NCBI GenBank assembly: GCA_964564325.1
Contig: CAZMBD010000037.1
Coordinates: 1 to 20,092 of the forward strand
Direction: 5' to 3'
Length of the DNA stretch: 20,092 bases
Source: JAAZMA01 sp964564325
GTDB lineage: Bacteria; Bacillota; Clostridia; Tissierellales; Tepidimicrobiaceae
Shown here: in pieces, positions 1-7,308 of the stretch
Numbering within the stretch: the stretch's first letter is position 1
How the letters are laid out: every line of letters starts with the position of its first letter
Translations under genes and position numbers: made by a program
The notes under the pieces: generated by a model
Told to the model about the DNA's origin: nothing
Databases searched by the model: none
The model's input: the letters and a program-made list of their open reading frames with translations, nothing else

Positions 1-176
1 AACTTTGGATTTCTAGAATCAATGCAGCTGCTAGACAAAATGGAATGAATTATAGTACATTCATCAATGGATTGAAAAAAGCTGATATTGAAATTAATAG
101 AAAAATGTTATCTGAAATGGCAATACATGACCCAGAAGGCTTTTCAAAATTAGTTGAAATTGCAAAAGAAGCATAA
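1..176 (+). CDS. rplT: 50S ribosomal protein L20, C-terminal part (5' truncated by window edge)
   Basis: The reading frame is open from base 3 to a TAA at 174-176 and encodes the last 57 residues of L20. The residues LWISRINAAARQNG, followed by YSTFINGLKKADIEINRKML and a helical end in KLVEIAKEA, are the characteristic C-terminal half of this protein. L20 binds 23S rRNA early in large-subunit assembly, and in Firmicutes it often represses its own infC-rpmI-rplT operon through the leader; that leader would lie outside this window. The start and N-terminal rRNA-binding tail are missing only because the window begins here. A hairpin terminator starts at the stop codon, which marks the end of the operon. 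Confidence 0.96.
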   Translation, partial: LWISRINAAARQNGMNYSTFINGLKKADIEINRKMLSEMAIHDPEGFSKLVEIAKEA

Positions 177-202
177 AAAGTTCCGAATACGGAGCTTTTT
201 TT
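175..202 (+). terminator. Rho-independent terminator after rplT
   Basis: AAAAAGTTCCG (175-185) pairs with CGGAGCTTTTT (190-200) around the loop AATA, giving 11 base pairs with one T-G pair, and it runs into a T tract. The first bases of the stem belong to the rplT stop codon. It should separate the ribosomal-protein operon from ktrBA. Confidence 0.9.
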
Positions 203-278
203 ATTCTTAATATTAATAATATAAATATATTTATCAAAGAATATAGGTATAAATCTATATATTTGTGGAGGATTTGCC

Positions 279-1622
279 ATGATATCATTTTATAAATATT
301 TAAAGAAAATCGAATTAAACCCACCTAGGGTCTTAGCTCTAGGATTTGGTGCACTAATATTAATAGGAGCCATACTTTTAAATTTACCTATAGCTTCTCA
401 AGATGGGCAAAGTATAGGATTTATAAATTCTCTATTTACTTCTGCCTCGGCAGTATGTGTTACAGGTTTAGTAGTTGTAAATACTGCTGAACATTGGACA
501 TTATTTGGGCAAATAGTAATAATTATTTTAATTCAAATGGGTGGATTAGGTTTTATGACTATGGCCACTATAGTAGCAATGCTAATGGGGAAAAAGATAA
601 CCCTAAAGGAAAGATTAGTAATAAAAGAACAATTAAATCAAAATACTATGTCTGGTTTAATAAGATTGACTAGATATGTAATTTTTTCTACATTTTTAAT
701 AGAATTTATAGGAGCCATACTATTATCCATTAGATTTATTCCTAAATATGGCATAATTAAAGGCCTATGGTTTTCTATATTTCATTCTATATCTGCTTTT
801 TGCAATGCAGGATTTGATATAATAGGTAATAGTATAGTACCTTTTGTGGATGATTTTTTAATTAATTTTACAATAGCATCTTTAATTATTATAGGAGGTT
901 TAGGTTTTACAGTATATATTGATATTTCACAAAAAAAGTCCTTTAAAAGATTGCATCTTCATTCAAAACTTGTAATTGTAATTACTTTAATATTAATTAT
1001 AACAGGAATGTTTTTAATTTTAATAGTAGAAAGAGATAATCCAGATACTTTGGCAAATTTTTCAACAGGGAACAAATTTTTAGCAGCTTTTTTTCAATCT
1101 GTAATATCTAGAACTGCAGGATTTAACTCTGTTGATATTTCAAAACTCTATGATACTACTGGATTTATTTTAATTATTTTAATGTTTATTGGAGGTTCCC
1201 CAGGTTCTACTGCAGGAGGGATTAAAACTACTACTTTCGGAACTATTATTTTAACCACTATAGCAGTAGTTAGAGGAAATAAGGATGTATCAGTTTTTAA
1301 TAGAAGAATAAATCAAGATGTAATAAACAGAGCTTTAGCCATATCAACTATTGGTTTAGCTTTAGTTATGACTGTTTCACTGGTATTAACCTTAACAGAA
1401 AGTGGTAGTTTTTTAGATTTATTATTTGAAACCACATCTGCCTTTGGTACTGTAGGTTTGACTCGAGGTATAACCCCAGATTTATCTAGTATAGGCAAAG
1501 TAATAATAAGTATAACAATGTATTTAGGGAGGGTAGGCCCTTTAACTATGGCCTTTGCTTTTTCTCAAAAACAAAAACAGCCCTTATATAGACATTGTGA
1601 AGGAAATATAATTGTTGGATAG
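279..1622 (+). CDS. ktrB: Ktr/Trk-type potassium uptake channel subunit KtrB
   Basis: This is the membrane-spanning K+ (Na+-coupled) translocating subunit of a Ktr system. The four P-loops of the TrkH/KtrB/HKT superfamily are visible: CVTG at residues 60-63, CNAG at 175-178, SRTAGF at 277-282 and SAFGTVG at 387-393. Each contributes a filter glycine. The hallmark GGSPGSTAGGIK occurs at 305-316, in the region that forms the intramembrane gating loop in KtrB. The length of 447 aa fits KtrB better than the longer proteobacterial TrkH. The ATG at 279 is preceded by GGAGG at 267-271. The next gene is the cytosolic partner ktrA, 11 bases downstream, with its Shine-Dalgarno overlapping the ktrB stop. 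No riboswitch or convincing promoter was found in the 76 bases between the rplT terminator and the start. Confidence 0.94.
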   Translation: MISFYKYLKKIELNPPRVLALGFGALILIGAILLNLPIASQDGQSIGFINSLFTSASAVCVTGLVVVNTAEHWTLFGQIVIIILIQMGGLGFMTMATIVAMLMGKKITLKERLVIKEQLNQNTMSGLIRLTRYVIFSTFLIEFIGAILLSIRFIPKYGIIKGLWFSIFHSISAFCNAGFDIIGNSIVPFVDDFLINFTIASLIIIGGLGFTVYIDISQKKSFKRLHLHSKLVIVITLILIITGMFLILIVERDNPDTLANFSTGNKFLAAFFQSVISRTAGFNSVDISKLYDTTGFILIILMFIGGSPGSTAGGIKTTTFGTIILTTIAVVRGNKDVSVFNRRINQDVINRALAISTIGLALVMTVSLVLTLTESGSFLDLLFETTSAFGTVGLTRGITPDLSSIGKVIISITMYLGRVGPLTMAFAFSQKQKQPLYRHCEGNIIVG

Positions 1623-1633
1623 GAGGAAAATAT

Positions 1634-2290
1634 ATGAAACAATTTATGATCATAGGATGTGGTAGGTTTGGCTCATCTATTGCAACTACTTTATTTAAAC
1701 TAGGACATGAAGTAATGGTTATAGATATGGATGAAGAAAAAATTCAAGACATTGCAGATGAGGTTACTTATGCTGTACAAGCAGATGTATCTGATGAAAA
1801 TGTGTTAATGGAATTAGGAATTAGCAATTTTGATGTAGTAATTGTAAGTATTGGTTCCAATTATCAAGCTTCTATAATGGCGACATTAATAGCCAAAGAA
1901 TTAGGAGTAAAAAAAGTTATTGCAAAAGCCCATGATAGTCTTCATGGAAAAGTATTAACTAAAATTGGTGCAGATAAAATTATATATCCAGAAAGGGATA
2001 TGGGAGTGAGAGTAGCACATAATCTAGTTTCTTCTAATATATTAGACTTTATCGAGTTGTCTCCAGATTATAGTATATTAGAAATAACAGCATTAGAACA
2101 ATGGGTCAATAAATCATTAAAGGAATTAAGACTTCCTACTAAATTTGGAATAAATGTTATGGCTATAAAAAGGGACAAAGATATAAATGTATCTCCATGT
2201 GCAGATGATATAATTTTAAAAGGAGATATTTTAGTTGTAATTGGAAATACTGAGGATATTGAAAAAATAGAACAAAGAGTCGGTGAATAA
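1634..2290 (+). CDS. ktrA: Ktr system regulatory RCK subunit KtrA (TrkA family)
   Basis: This cytosolic gating subunit forms an octameric ring under KtrB and binds nucleotides (ATP/ADP or NAD(H)); c-di-AMP often acts through the C-terminal domain. The Rossmann motif GCGRFG at residues 8-13 is followed by an acidic residue at the end of strand 2 (VIDMDEEK, about residue 30), defining an RCK_N domain over roughly residues 1-120. An RCK_C (TrkA_C) domain follows at about 135-218, ending in GDILVVIGNTEDIEKIE. At 218 aa it has one RCK unit, as in KtrA, rather than the two of proteobacterial TrkA. The ATG at 1634 follows AGGAGG at 1621-1626, which overlaps the ktrB stop, so the two are likely translationally coupled. 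The order B then A is the reverse of B. subtilis ktrAB. Confidence 0.94.
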   Translation: MKQFMIIGCGRFGSSIATTLFKLGHEVMVIDMDEEKIQDIADEVTYAVQADVSDENVLMELGISNFDVVIVSIGSNYQASIMATLIAKELGVKKVIAKAHDSLHGKVLTKIGADKIIYPERDMGVRVAHNLVSSNILDFIELSPDYSILEITALEQWVNKSLKELRLPTKFGINVMAIKRDKDINVSPCADDIILKGDILVVIGNTEDIEKIEQRVGE

Positions 2291-2291
2291 A

Positions 2292-3086
2292 ATGATTTGT
2301 ATTACTAGTTCTTCAAATGTAAAAATTAAGGATATAAAATCTTTATACAAAAAGAAAGAAAGATGGAGCAAAGAGATTTTCATTATAGAAGGTATGAAAA
2401 TCGTGGAAGAATGTATAAATAATAAATATCCTTTAGAAGATATAATATATTCTGATGAATTATTAAATATAAGAGGGGGAGAAGAACTATTTGACAGGAT
2501 AAGAAATTATAATAAATTAATAAATGTTCCTTCAAAATTATTTAAAGAAATTTCTGATACTGAAACTCCTCAATGGATAATGGCTACTGCAAAATTTAAG
2601 AAAAATTCTATTGAAGAAATAGAAAAAAGCAAAAATCCCTTTATATTATTATTAGAAGAAATACAAGACCCTGGAAACATGGGAACTATAATAAGAACTG
2701 CAGATGCATTTAATATAGATGGAATTATAGTAACAGCTGGATCTGTAGATGTATATAATCCAAAAGTAGTTCGTTCTACTATGGGCTCTATATTTAGAAC
2801 GCCTATATATCATATATCAAATAAATTAGAATTTATAGAAAAATTAAAGATTCAAGGATATAGAATATATTCTACTTCTTTAGAAGCCAAAAAGCATATA
2901 CATGAAATAGATTTTAACGATGCATCTATAATATTGATTGGAAATGAATCTAGAGGAGTTTCTGACTCAATATCCTCCTTAGCTGATGAATTAATTAAAA
3001 TTCCCATACTTGGAGGTGCAGAATCCTTAAATGTTGGTATAGCTTCATCTATAATAATGTACGAAGCTATGCGTCAACGAATATGA
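2292..3086 (+). CDS. SpoU/TrmH-family RNA 2'-O-methyltransferase (YsgA/RlmP-like)
   Basis: This protein is predicted to transfer a methyl group from SAM to a ribose 2'-OH in 23S rRNA (or tRNA). All three SPOUT trefoil-knot motifs are visible: DPGNMGTIIRTADAF from residue 126 (motif 1, catalytic Arg135), NESRGVS at 218-224 (motif 2), and ESLNVGIASSI from 244 (motif 3). An N-terminal substrate-binding domain like that of RlmB/YsgA proteins precedes them (about residues 1-105). The ATG at 2292 is preferred, because it has a GGTG at 2282-2285 at proper spacing; a GTG at 2283 is in frame but has no upstream ribosome binding site. The start lies one base after the ktrA stop. In B. subtilis the homologue ysgA also sits just before pheST, which supports the YsgA-type assignment over RlmB. 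The exact target nucleotide cannot be read from sequence. Confidence 0.88.
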   Translation: MICITSSSNVKIKDIKSLYKKKERWSKEIFIIEGMKIVEECINNKYPLEDIIYSDELLNIRGGEELFDRIRNYNKLINVPSKLFKEISDTETPQWIMATAKFKKNSIEEIEKSKNPFILLLEEIQDPGNMGTIIRTADAFNIDGIIVTAGSVDVYNPKVVRSTMGSIFRTPIYHISNKLEFIEKLKIQGYRIYSTSLEAKKHIHEIDFNDASIILIGNESRGVSDSISSLADELIKIPILGGAESLNVGIASSIIMYEAMRQRI

Positions 3087-3092
3087 TAATTC

Positions 3093-3121
3093 TTGTAATT
3101 TGAAAACATAGATGCTATAAT
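3093..3121 (+). promoter_or_regulatory. Sigma-A-type promoter for pheST
   Basis: TTGTAA (3093-3098) and a perfect TATAAT (3116-3121) are separated by 17 bases. Transcription would start near 3128 and give a leader of about 75 bases before pheS. No terminator precedes it, so some readthrough from the methyltransferase gene is also possible. Confidence 0.75.
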
Positions 3122-3144
3122 TTAGTAAATAGTTTGGTAATTTC

Positions 3145-3178
3145 GATCTATCTTTATAGTTATAGGTCTTATTTTTTA
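3145..3178 (+). promoter_or_regulatory. Possible leader hairpin (weak attenuator?) upstream of pheS
   Basis: GATCTAT (3145-3151) can pair with ATAGGTC (3162-3168, one T-G pair) around a 10-base loop, and is followed by TTATTTTTTA. This looks like a weak intrinsic terminator inside the pheST leader, but the stem is short and AT-rich. No Phe-rich leader peptide and no T-box motif accompany it, so its function is uncertain. Confidence 0.25.
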
Positions 3179-3203
3179 TTAATCCATAGAAAGGAGTATA
3201 GTG

Positions 3204-4226
3204 ATGCGAGATAGACTAAAACAGATTCGAGAAGAAGCCATAAATAATATGGAAAATTTAAATAGCTTAGAGAGCTTAGAAAACTTTAGAATAAAATATA
3301 TGGGGAAAAAGGGAAAACTTACTTTAGTACTTAGGGAAATGGGAAACCTTTCTAAGGAAGAACGGCCAGTTATTGGTCAATTGGCCAATGAAATTAGAAT
3401 GGAATTAGAGGAAGAATTATATAAAGTTAGTGAAAGAATAAAAGAAGAATTAAAAAGGGAAAAAATAGAAAAAGAAAAAATAGATATTACGATAAATAAG
3501 GATGCAAAGAAATTAGGCCATGCACATCCTCTTTTATCTACCATAGAAGAATTAGAAAACTTATTTATTAGTATGGGATTTAGCGTAGTAGAAGGGCCAG
3601 AAATTGAAACAGTAGCAAATAATTTTGATGCTTTAAATTCACCAGAAAATCACCCTTCAAGAGATTTATCAGATACTTTTTATATAAATGAGGATATATT
3701 ACTTAGAACTCATACATCTCCAGTTCAAATAAGGGCTATGAAAGAGCTTAAACCACCTATTAGAATAATTTCAGCTGGTAGAACTTTTAGATTTGATGAT
3801 GTAGATGACACGCATTCTCCTATGTTTCATCAATTAGAAGGTTTAGTTATAGATGAAAATATTAGTATGGCAAATTTAATGCATACAATCGATATATTTA
3901 TAAAGGAATTGTTTGGCGAAGATATGAAAACTAGATTTAGGCCTCATTATTTTCCATTTACAGAGCCAAGTGCAGAAGTGGATGTATCTTGTTTTGAATG
4001 TAGAGGAGAAGGCTGCCCAGTTTGCAATGGAACTGGTTGGAATATAGAATTATTAGGCTGTGGTATGGTTCATCCTAAGGTACTTAAAAATTGTGGAATA
4101 GATCCAGAAAAATACAGTGGTTTTGCTTTTGGAATGGGCATTGATAGAATAACTATGGTAAAATATGATATAGATAATATACGTTTATTATTTGAAAATG
4201 ATAATAGATTTTTAGAACAATTTTAG
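3204..4226 (+). CDS. pheS: Phenylalanine-tRNA ligase alpha subunit
   Basis: PheS is the catalytic subunit of the alpha2-beta2 PheRS, a class II aminoacyl-tRNA synthetase that charges tRNA-Phe. Residues 1 to about 85 form the charged, coiled-coil tRNA-binding arm. The class II core follows, with THTSPVQIRAM, then GRTFRFDDVDDTHSPMFHQ (motif 2) and GMGIDRITMVKYDIDNIR (motif 3). A four-cysteine zinc-binding insert, C263, C266, C271 and C274, precedes the GCGMVHPKVL stretch; such a knuckle is common in clostridial PheS. The ATG at 3204 is chosen over an in-frame GTG at 3201, because AAGGAG at 3191-3196 is 7 bases from the ATG and only 4 from the GTG. The length of 340 aa is normal. pheT follows after 15 bases. 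Confidence 0.97.
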   Translation: MRDRLKQIREEAINNMENLNSLESLENFRIKYMGKKGKLTLVLREMGNLSKEERPVIGQLANEIRMELEEELYKVSERIKEELKREKIEKEKIDITINKDAKKLGHAHPLLSTIEELENLFISMGFSVVEGPEIETVANNFDALNSPENHPSRDLSDTFYINEDILLRTHTSPVQIRAMKELKPPIRIISAGRTFRFDDVDDTHSPMFHQLEGLVIDENISMANLMHTIDIFIKELFGEDMKTRFRPHYFPFTEPSAEVDVSCFECRGEGCPVCNGTGWNIELLGCGMVHPKVLKNCGIDPEKYSGFAFGMGIDRITMVKYDIDNIRLLFENDNRFLEQF

Positions 4227-4241
4227 TTGAGGAGGATAAGG

Positions 4242-6635
4242 ATGCTTTTACCAATTAAGTGGCTGAAAGAATATGTAAATATAGATGAAGATTCTAAATT
4301 ATTGGCAGATAGACTAACTTTATCTGGTTCCCATGTAGAATCTATCATTTCTTTAGAACGGGGTATTGAAAATGTAGTAGTAGGAAAGATTGTTAAATTA
4401 GAAAAACATGAAAATGCAGATAAATTATTTGTAACCATGGTAGATATTGGCAGAGAAGAAATACAAATAGTAACAGGAGCAGGTAATTTGAAAGTAGGGG
4501 ATTATATACCTGTTGCTTTAATTGGTGCAAAGTTGCCAAATGGATTAGAAATACAGGAAACAGACTTTAGAGGTGTAATGTCCTATGGCATGTTGTGTTC
4601 ATTAAAAGAACTAGGATATTCAGATAATGTAATTCCAAAATATCAAAGAGATGGAATTTTTATTTTAGATAAAGAATACCCATTAGGTGAAGATATTAGT
4701 AAAATTTTAGGATTACATGATGATATAATAGAATTAGAGATAACCCCTAATAGACCAGATTGCTTAAGTATCATTGGTATGGCAAGGGAAACTGCTGCAA
4801 CATATAATAAGAAAGTTCAAATTCCAAGTATTGAAATATCAAATGAAGTTGACAATATAGAAAATTATATAGAAACTATAGAAGTAGATAGTGAACTTTG
4901 TAATAGATACTATGTTAAAGTAATTCAGAATGTAAAAATTAAGGAATCTCCACTATGGCTTCAAACTAGATTAATGGAGGCAGGAGTAAGACCTATCAAT
5001 AATATGGTAGATATTACAAATTATGTAATGCTAGAATATGGGCAACCACTTCATGCTTTTGATTTGGACAAATTAAATAGCAAAAAAATAGTAGTTAGAA
5101 GAGCAGAAAATGGAGAAACAATTAAAACCATAGATGAAGAAGAGAGAACTCTTAAGGCGTCAGATTTAGTTATAGCAAATGGAAAAGAGCCTATTGCTAT
5201 TGCAGGTGTAATGGGGGGAATGGATACTGAAGTAGATGAAAACACAAAGACTATATTATTAGAATCTGCTAATTTTAATAGTAAATCTGTTCGTCTTACT
5301 GCAAAGGATTTAGCTTTAAGGACAGAGGCTTCCTCTAGATTTGAAAAGGGAATAGATCCTAATTTATGTGAAACTGCAGCTAATAGAGTTTGTCAATTAA
5401 TAGAGGAAATAGGAGCAGGTACTGTAGTTAAAGACCATATAGATATATATGAAAATATAAAGCATGAAAAAGAAATTCATCTAAGACCTAATCGTGTAAA
5501 TAAATTATTGGGCGTAGATTTATCCTTAGAAGATATGAAAAATTATTTAGAAAGACTGGATTTAAAAGTAAATATAGATGAAGATAATTTAGATGTATTT
5601 GTCCCGACTTTTAGATTAGATTTAGAAGAAGAGGTAGATTTAATAGAAGAAATAGGAAGATTATATGGTTTTCACAATATAGAAACTAAACCTTTAGTAG
5701 GTGTTTTAACTAGGGGCAATAAGCCCTATGAAAAAGTCATAGAAGATAAGGCAAATACTATACTTCAAGGCCTAGGATTAAATCAAGTTATGACATATTC
5801 TTTTATTAGTCCCAAGGCCTATGATAAATTAAATGTAGATAAAGATAGTGAATTAAGAAATTATATAAAGATATTAAATCCATTAGGTGAAGATTATAGT
5901 GTAATGAGAACAACTTTAATTTCTAATATGCTAAATCTTCTAGGGAGGAACTTCAATTATGGAGTAGAAGAGTGTTTTATGTACGAAATAGGAAACATAT
6001 TTCTTCCAATGGAATTACCTATAAAAGAATTGCCTATAGAGAAAAAGGTTTTAAATATAGGTATGTATGGAGATGTGGATTTTTATGATATAAAAGAAAT
6101 AGTAGAAATTCTATTGTCCAGAATAGGTATCAATGAATTAGAATTTACTCGTGAAGAAAACAATCCTATATTTCACCCAAATAGAACAGCTAATATAATG
6201 TATAAAAATGAGTATATAGGTATTGTTGGTGAAATTCATATGGATATTATGGAAAAATTCGAAATAGGTAAAAGAGTATATATGGCTGAGTTAGATTTTA
6301 GCAAAATAATAGAAATGGCATGTTTAAAGAAAACTTATACTCCACTACCTAAATATCCAAGTATTACAAGAGATATTGCAGTAGTAGTTGATAAGGATAT
6401 TATGGTTGGAGAATTGGAAAAATTAATATGGGATAATAGTGAAGGTTTAATAGAAGATGTAAAATTATTTGACATATATGAAGGGGAACAATTGAAATTT
6501 GGAAAGAAGAGTGTGGCATTTACAATAAGATATAGATCCTTTGATAGAACATTAAAGGATAATGAGGTAAATGAAATACAAAAAAATATAATAGAAAAAT
6601 TAGAAAAATACTTAGGTGCACAGCTTAGATCTTAA
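4242..6635 (+). CDS. pheT: Phenylalanine-tRNA ligase beta subunit
   Basis: PheT is the large, structural and editing subunit of PheRS, which hydrolyses misacylated Tyr-tRNA-Phe and binds the tRNA. It begins MLLPIKWLKEYV. An EMAP-like tRNA-binding fold follows (about residues 38-150, including GKIVKLEKHENADKLFV). Then come the B3/B4 editing region (ITPNRPDCLSIIGMARE onward), the B5 domain, the class II-like core, and a C-terminal FDX-ACB anticodon-binding domain (PLPKYPSITRDIAVVVDK to the end). The ATG at 4242 sits 6 bases after GAGGAGG at 4229-4235; a TTG at 4227 is also in frame but would place the ribosome binding site inside the gene. The length of 797 aa is typical. A terminator begins at the stop codon, closing the pheST operon. 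Confidence 0.97.
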   Translation: MLLPIKWLKEYVNIDEDSKLLADRLTLSGSHVESIISLERGIENVVVGKIVKLEKHENADKLFVTMVDIGREEIQIVTGAGNLKVGDYIPVALIGAKLPNGLEIQETDFRGVMSYGMLCSLKELGYSDNVIPKYQRDGIFILDKEYPLGEDISKILGLHDDIIELEITPNRPDCLSIIGMARETAATYNKKVQIPSIEISNEVDNIENYIETIEVDSELCNRYYVKVIQNVKIKESPLWLQTRLMEAGVRPINNMVDITNYVMLEYGQPLHAFDLDKLNSKKIVVRRAENGETIKTIDEEERTLKASDLVIANGKEPIAIAGVMGGMDTEVDENTKTILLESANFNSKSVRLTAKDLALRTEASSRFEKGIDPNLCETAANRVCQLIEEIGAGTVVKDHIDIYENIKHEKEIHLRPNRVNKLLGVDLSLEDMKNYLERLDLKVNIDEDNLDVFVPTFRLDLEEEVDLIEEIGRLYGFHNIETKPLVGVLTRGNKPYEKVIEDKANTILQGLGLNQVMTYSFISPKAYDKLNVDKDSELRNYIKILNPLGEDYSVMRTTLISNMLNLLGRNFNYGVEECFMYEIGNIFLPMELPIKELPIEKKVLNIGMYGDVDFYDIKEIVEILLSRIGINELEFTREENNPIFHPNRTANIMYKNEYIGIVGEIHMDIMEKFEIGKRVYMAELDFSKIIEMACLKKTYTPLPKYPSITRDIAVVVDKDIMVGELEKLIWDNSEGLIEDVKLFDIYEGEQLKFGKKSVAFTIRYRSFDRTLKDNEVNEIQKNIIEKLEKYLGAQLRS

Positions 6636-6661
6636 AGAGTAGACTTTTCTACTCTTTTTTT
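6634..6661 (+). terminator. Rho-independent terminator after pheT
   Basis: AAAGAGTAGA (6634-6643) pairs perfectly with TCTACTCTTT (6648-6657) around loop CTTT and is followed by further T residues. The ten-base-pair stem begins within the pheT stop codon. Confidence 0.92.
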
Positions 6662-6734
6662 ACAAAAAAAGAAGGAAAAAAGAGAATTATGTAGAATATG
6701 TATATTAAGATTATAATAAGGGAGAGGGTAAGTT

Positions 6735-7304
6735 ATGACAAAAAAAACCAAAGTAGATGTAATGATAGATGGTCGTAACTTTACGGTAATAGGGGAAGGC
6801 ACCCCAGAATATGTAAAAGGCTTAGCTAATTATGTAGATAAAAAAATCAAAGAAATAGTAGATAAAAATGATAAGCTAAGCAGTTCTATGGCGGCTACAT
6901 TAGCTGCACTAAATATTACAGATGAATTATATAGAACTAGTCAGGAATTAAAATCATTAAAAAGTCAAGCAAAGGCTCCTATGGAACAATATGACAATCT
7001 TTTAGGACAATTAGAAGATGCTAAAAATAAGATTAGTAAATTAGAAAACGAATGTAATTATTACAAAGATGAACTATTAGTTACTAAAAGAAAAAATGAG
7101 GAACTAAATAAAACATTAGAAAAAGATGAACAGACTTTGGAATTGAGAGAAAGAGAACTTCAAGAAAGTCAAAATATGATAAAAAAATTACAAGACAAAA
7201 TATTTGAAAATCAAATGGAATTAGTAGAAATTAAAAAAGAATTAGAAGAAGCATTGAGAACATATGAACATGAAAAAAAGATTTTTACTAAGGAGGAAAT
7301 ATAA
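6735..7304 (+). CDS. zapA: Cell division protein ZapA with extended coiled coil
   Basis: ZapA binds FtsZ and bundles protofilaments at the division site. The N-terminal globular domain (about residues 1-85) reads KTKVDVMIDGRNFTVIGEGTPEYV, then YVDKKIKEI and AATLAALNITDELYR, which is the family signature. From about residue 85 to 185 the protein is a long, charged coiled coil (ENECNYYKDELLVTKRKNE and similar heptads). This makes it 189 aa, roughly twice the usual 85-110 aa of ZapA; similar long forms are known in Clostridia. The ATG at 6735 follows GGGAGAGGG at 6720-6728. I could not settle its promoter: a TATAAT at 6712-6717 has no good -35 and lies too close to the start. The U32 gene follows after 4 bases, as part of the same operon. 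Confidence 0.88.
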   Translation: MTKKTKVDVMIDGRNFTVIGEGTPEYVKGLANYVDKKIKEIVDKNDKLSSSMAATLAALNITDELYRTSQELKSLKSQAKAPMEQYDNLLGQLEDAKNKISKLENECNYYKDELLVTKRKNEELNKTLEKDEQTLELRERELQESQNMIKKLQDKIFENQMELVEIKKELEEALRTYEHEKKIFTKEEI

Positions 7305-7308
7305 ATAA

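Noticed and set aside
203..278. A c-di-AMP (ydaO-type) riboswitch or clear promoter before ktrB
   Set aside because: The gap is only 76 bases of AT-rich sequence, too short for that riboswitch, and no -35/-10 pair with good spacing stands out.
50..324. Two minus-strand ORFs of 76 codons across the rplT end and ktrB start
   Set aside because: They run antisense through rplT and its terminator, lack a good ribosome binding site, and have hydrophobic low-complexity translations typical of AT-rich shadows.
2283..2291. GTG start for the methyltransferase
   Set aside because: It lies inside the ktrA end without an upstream ribosome binding site; the ATG at 2292 has a better-spaced GGTG and fits the family N-terminus.
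6712..6717. TATAAT as the zapA promoter -10
   Set aside because: There is no matching -35, and the predicted start would fall within the zapA ribosome binding site.
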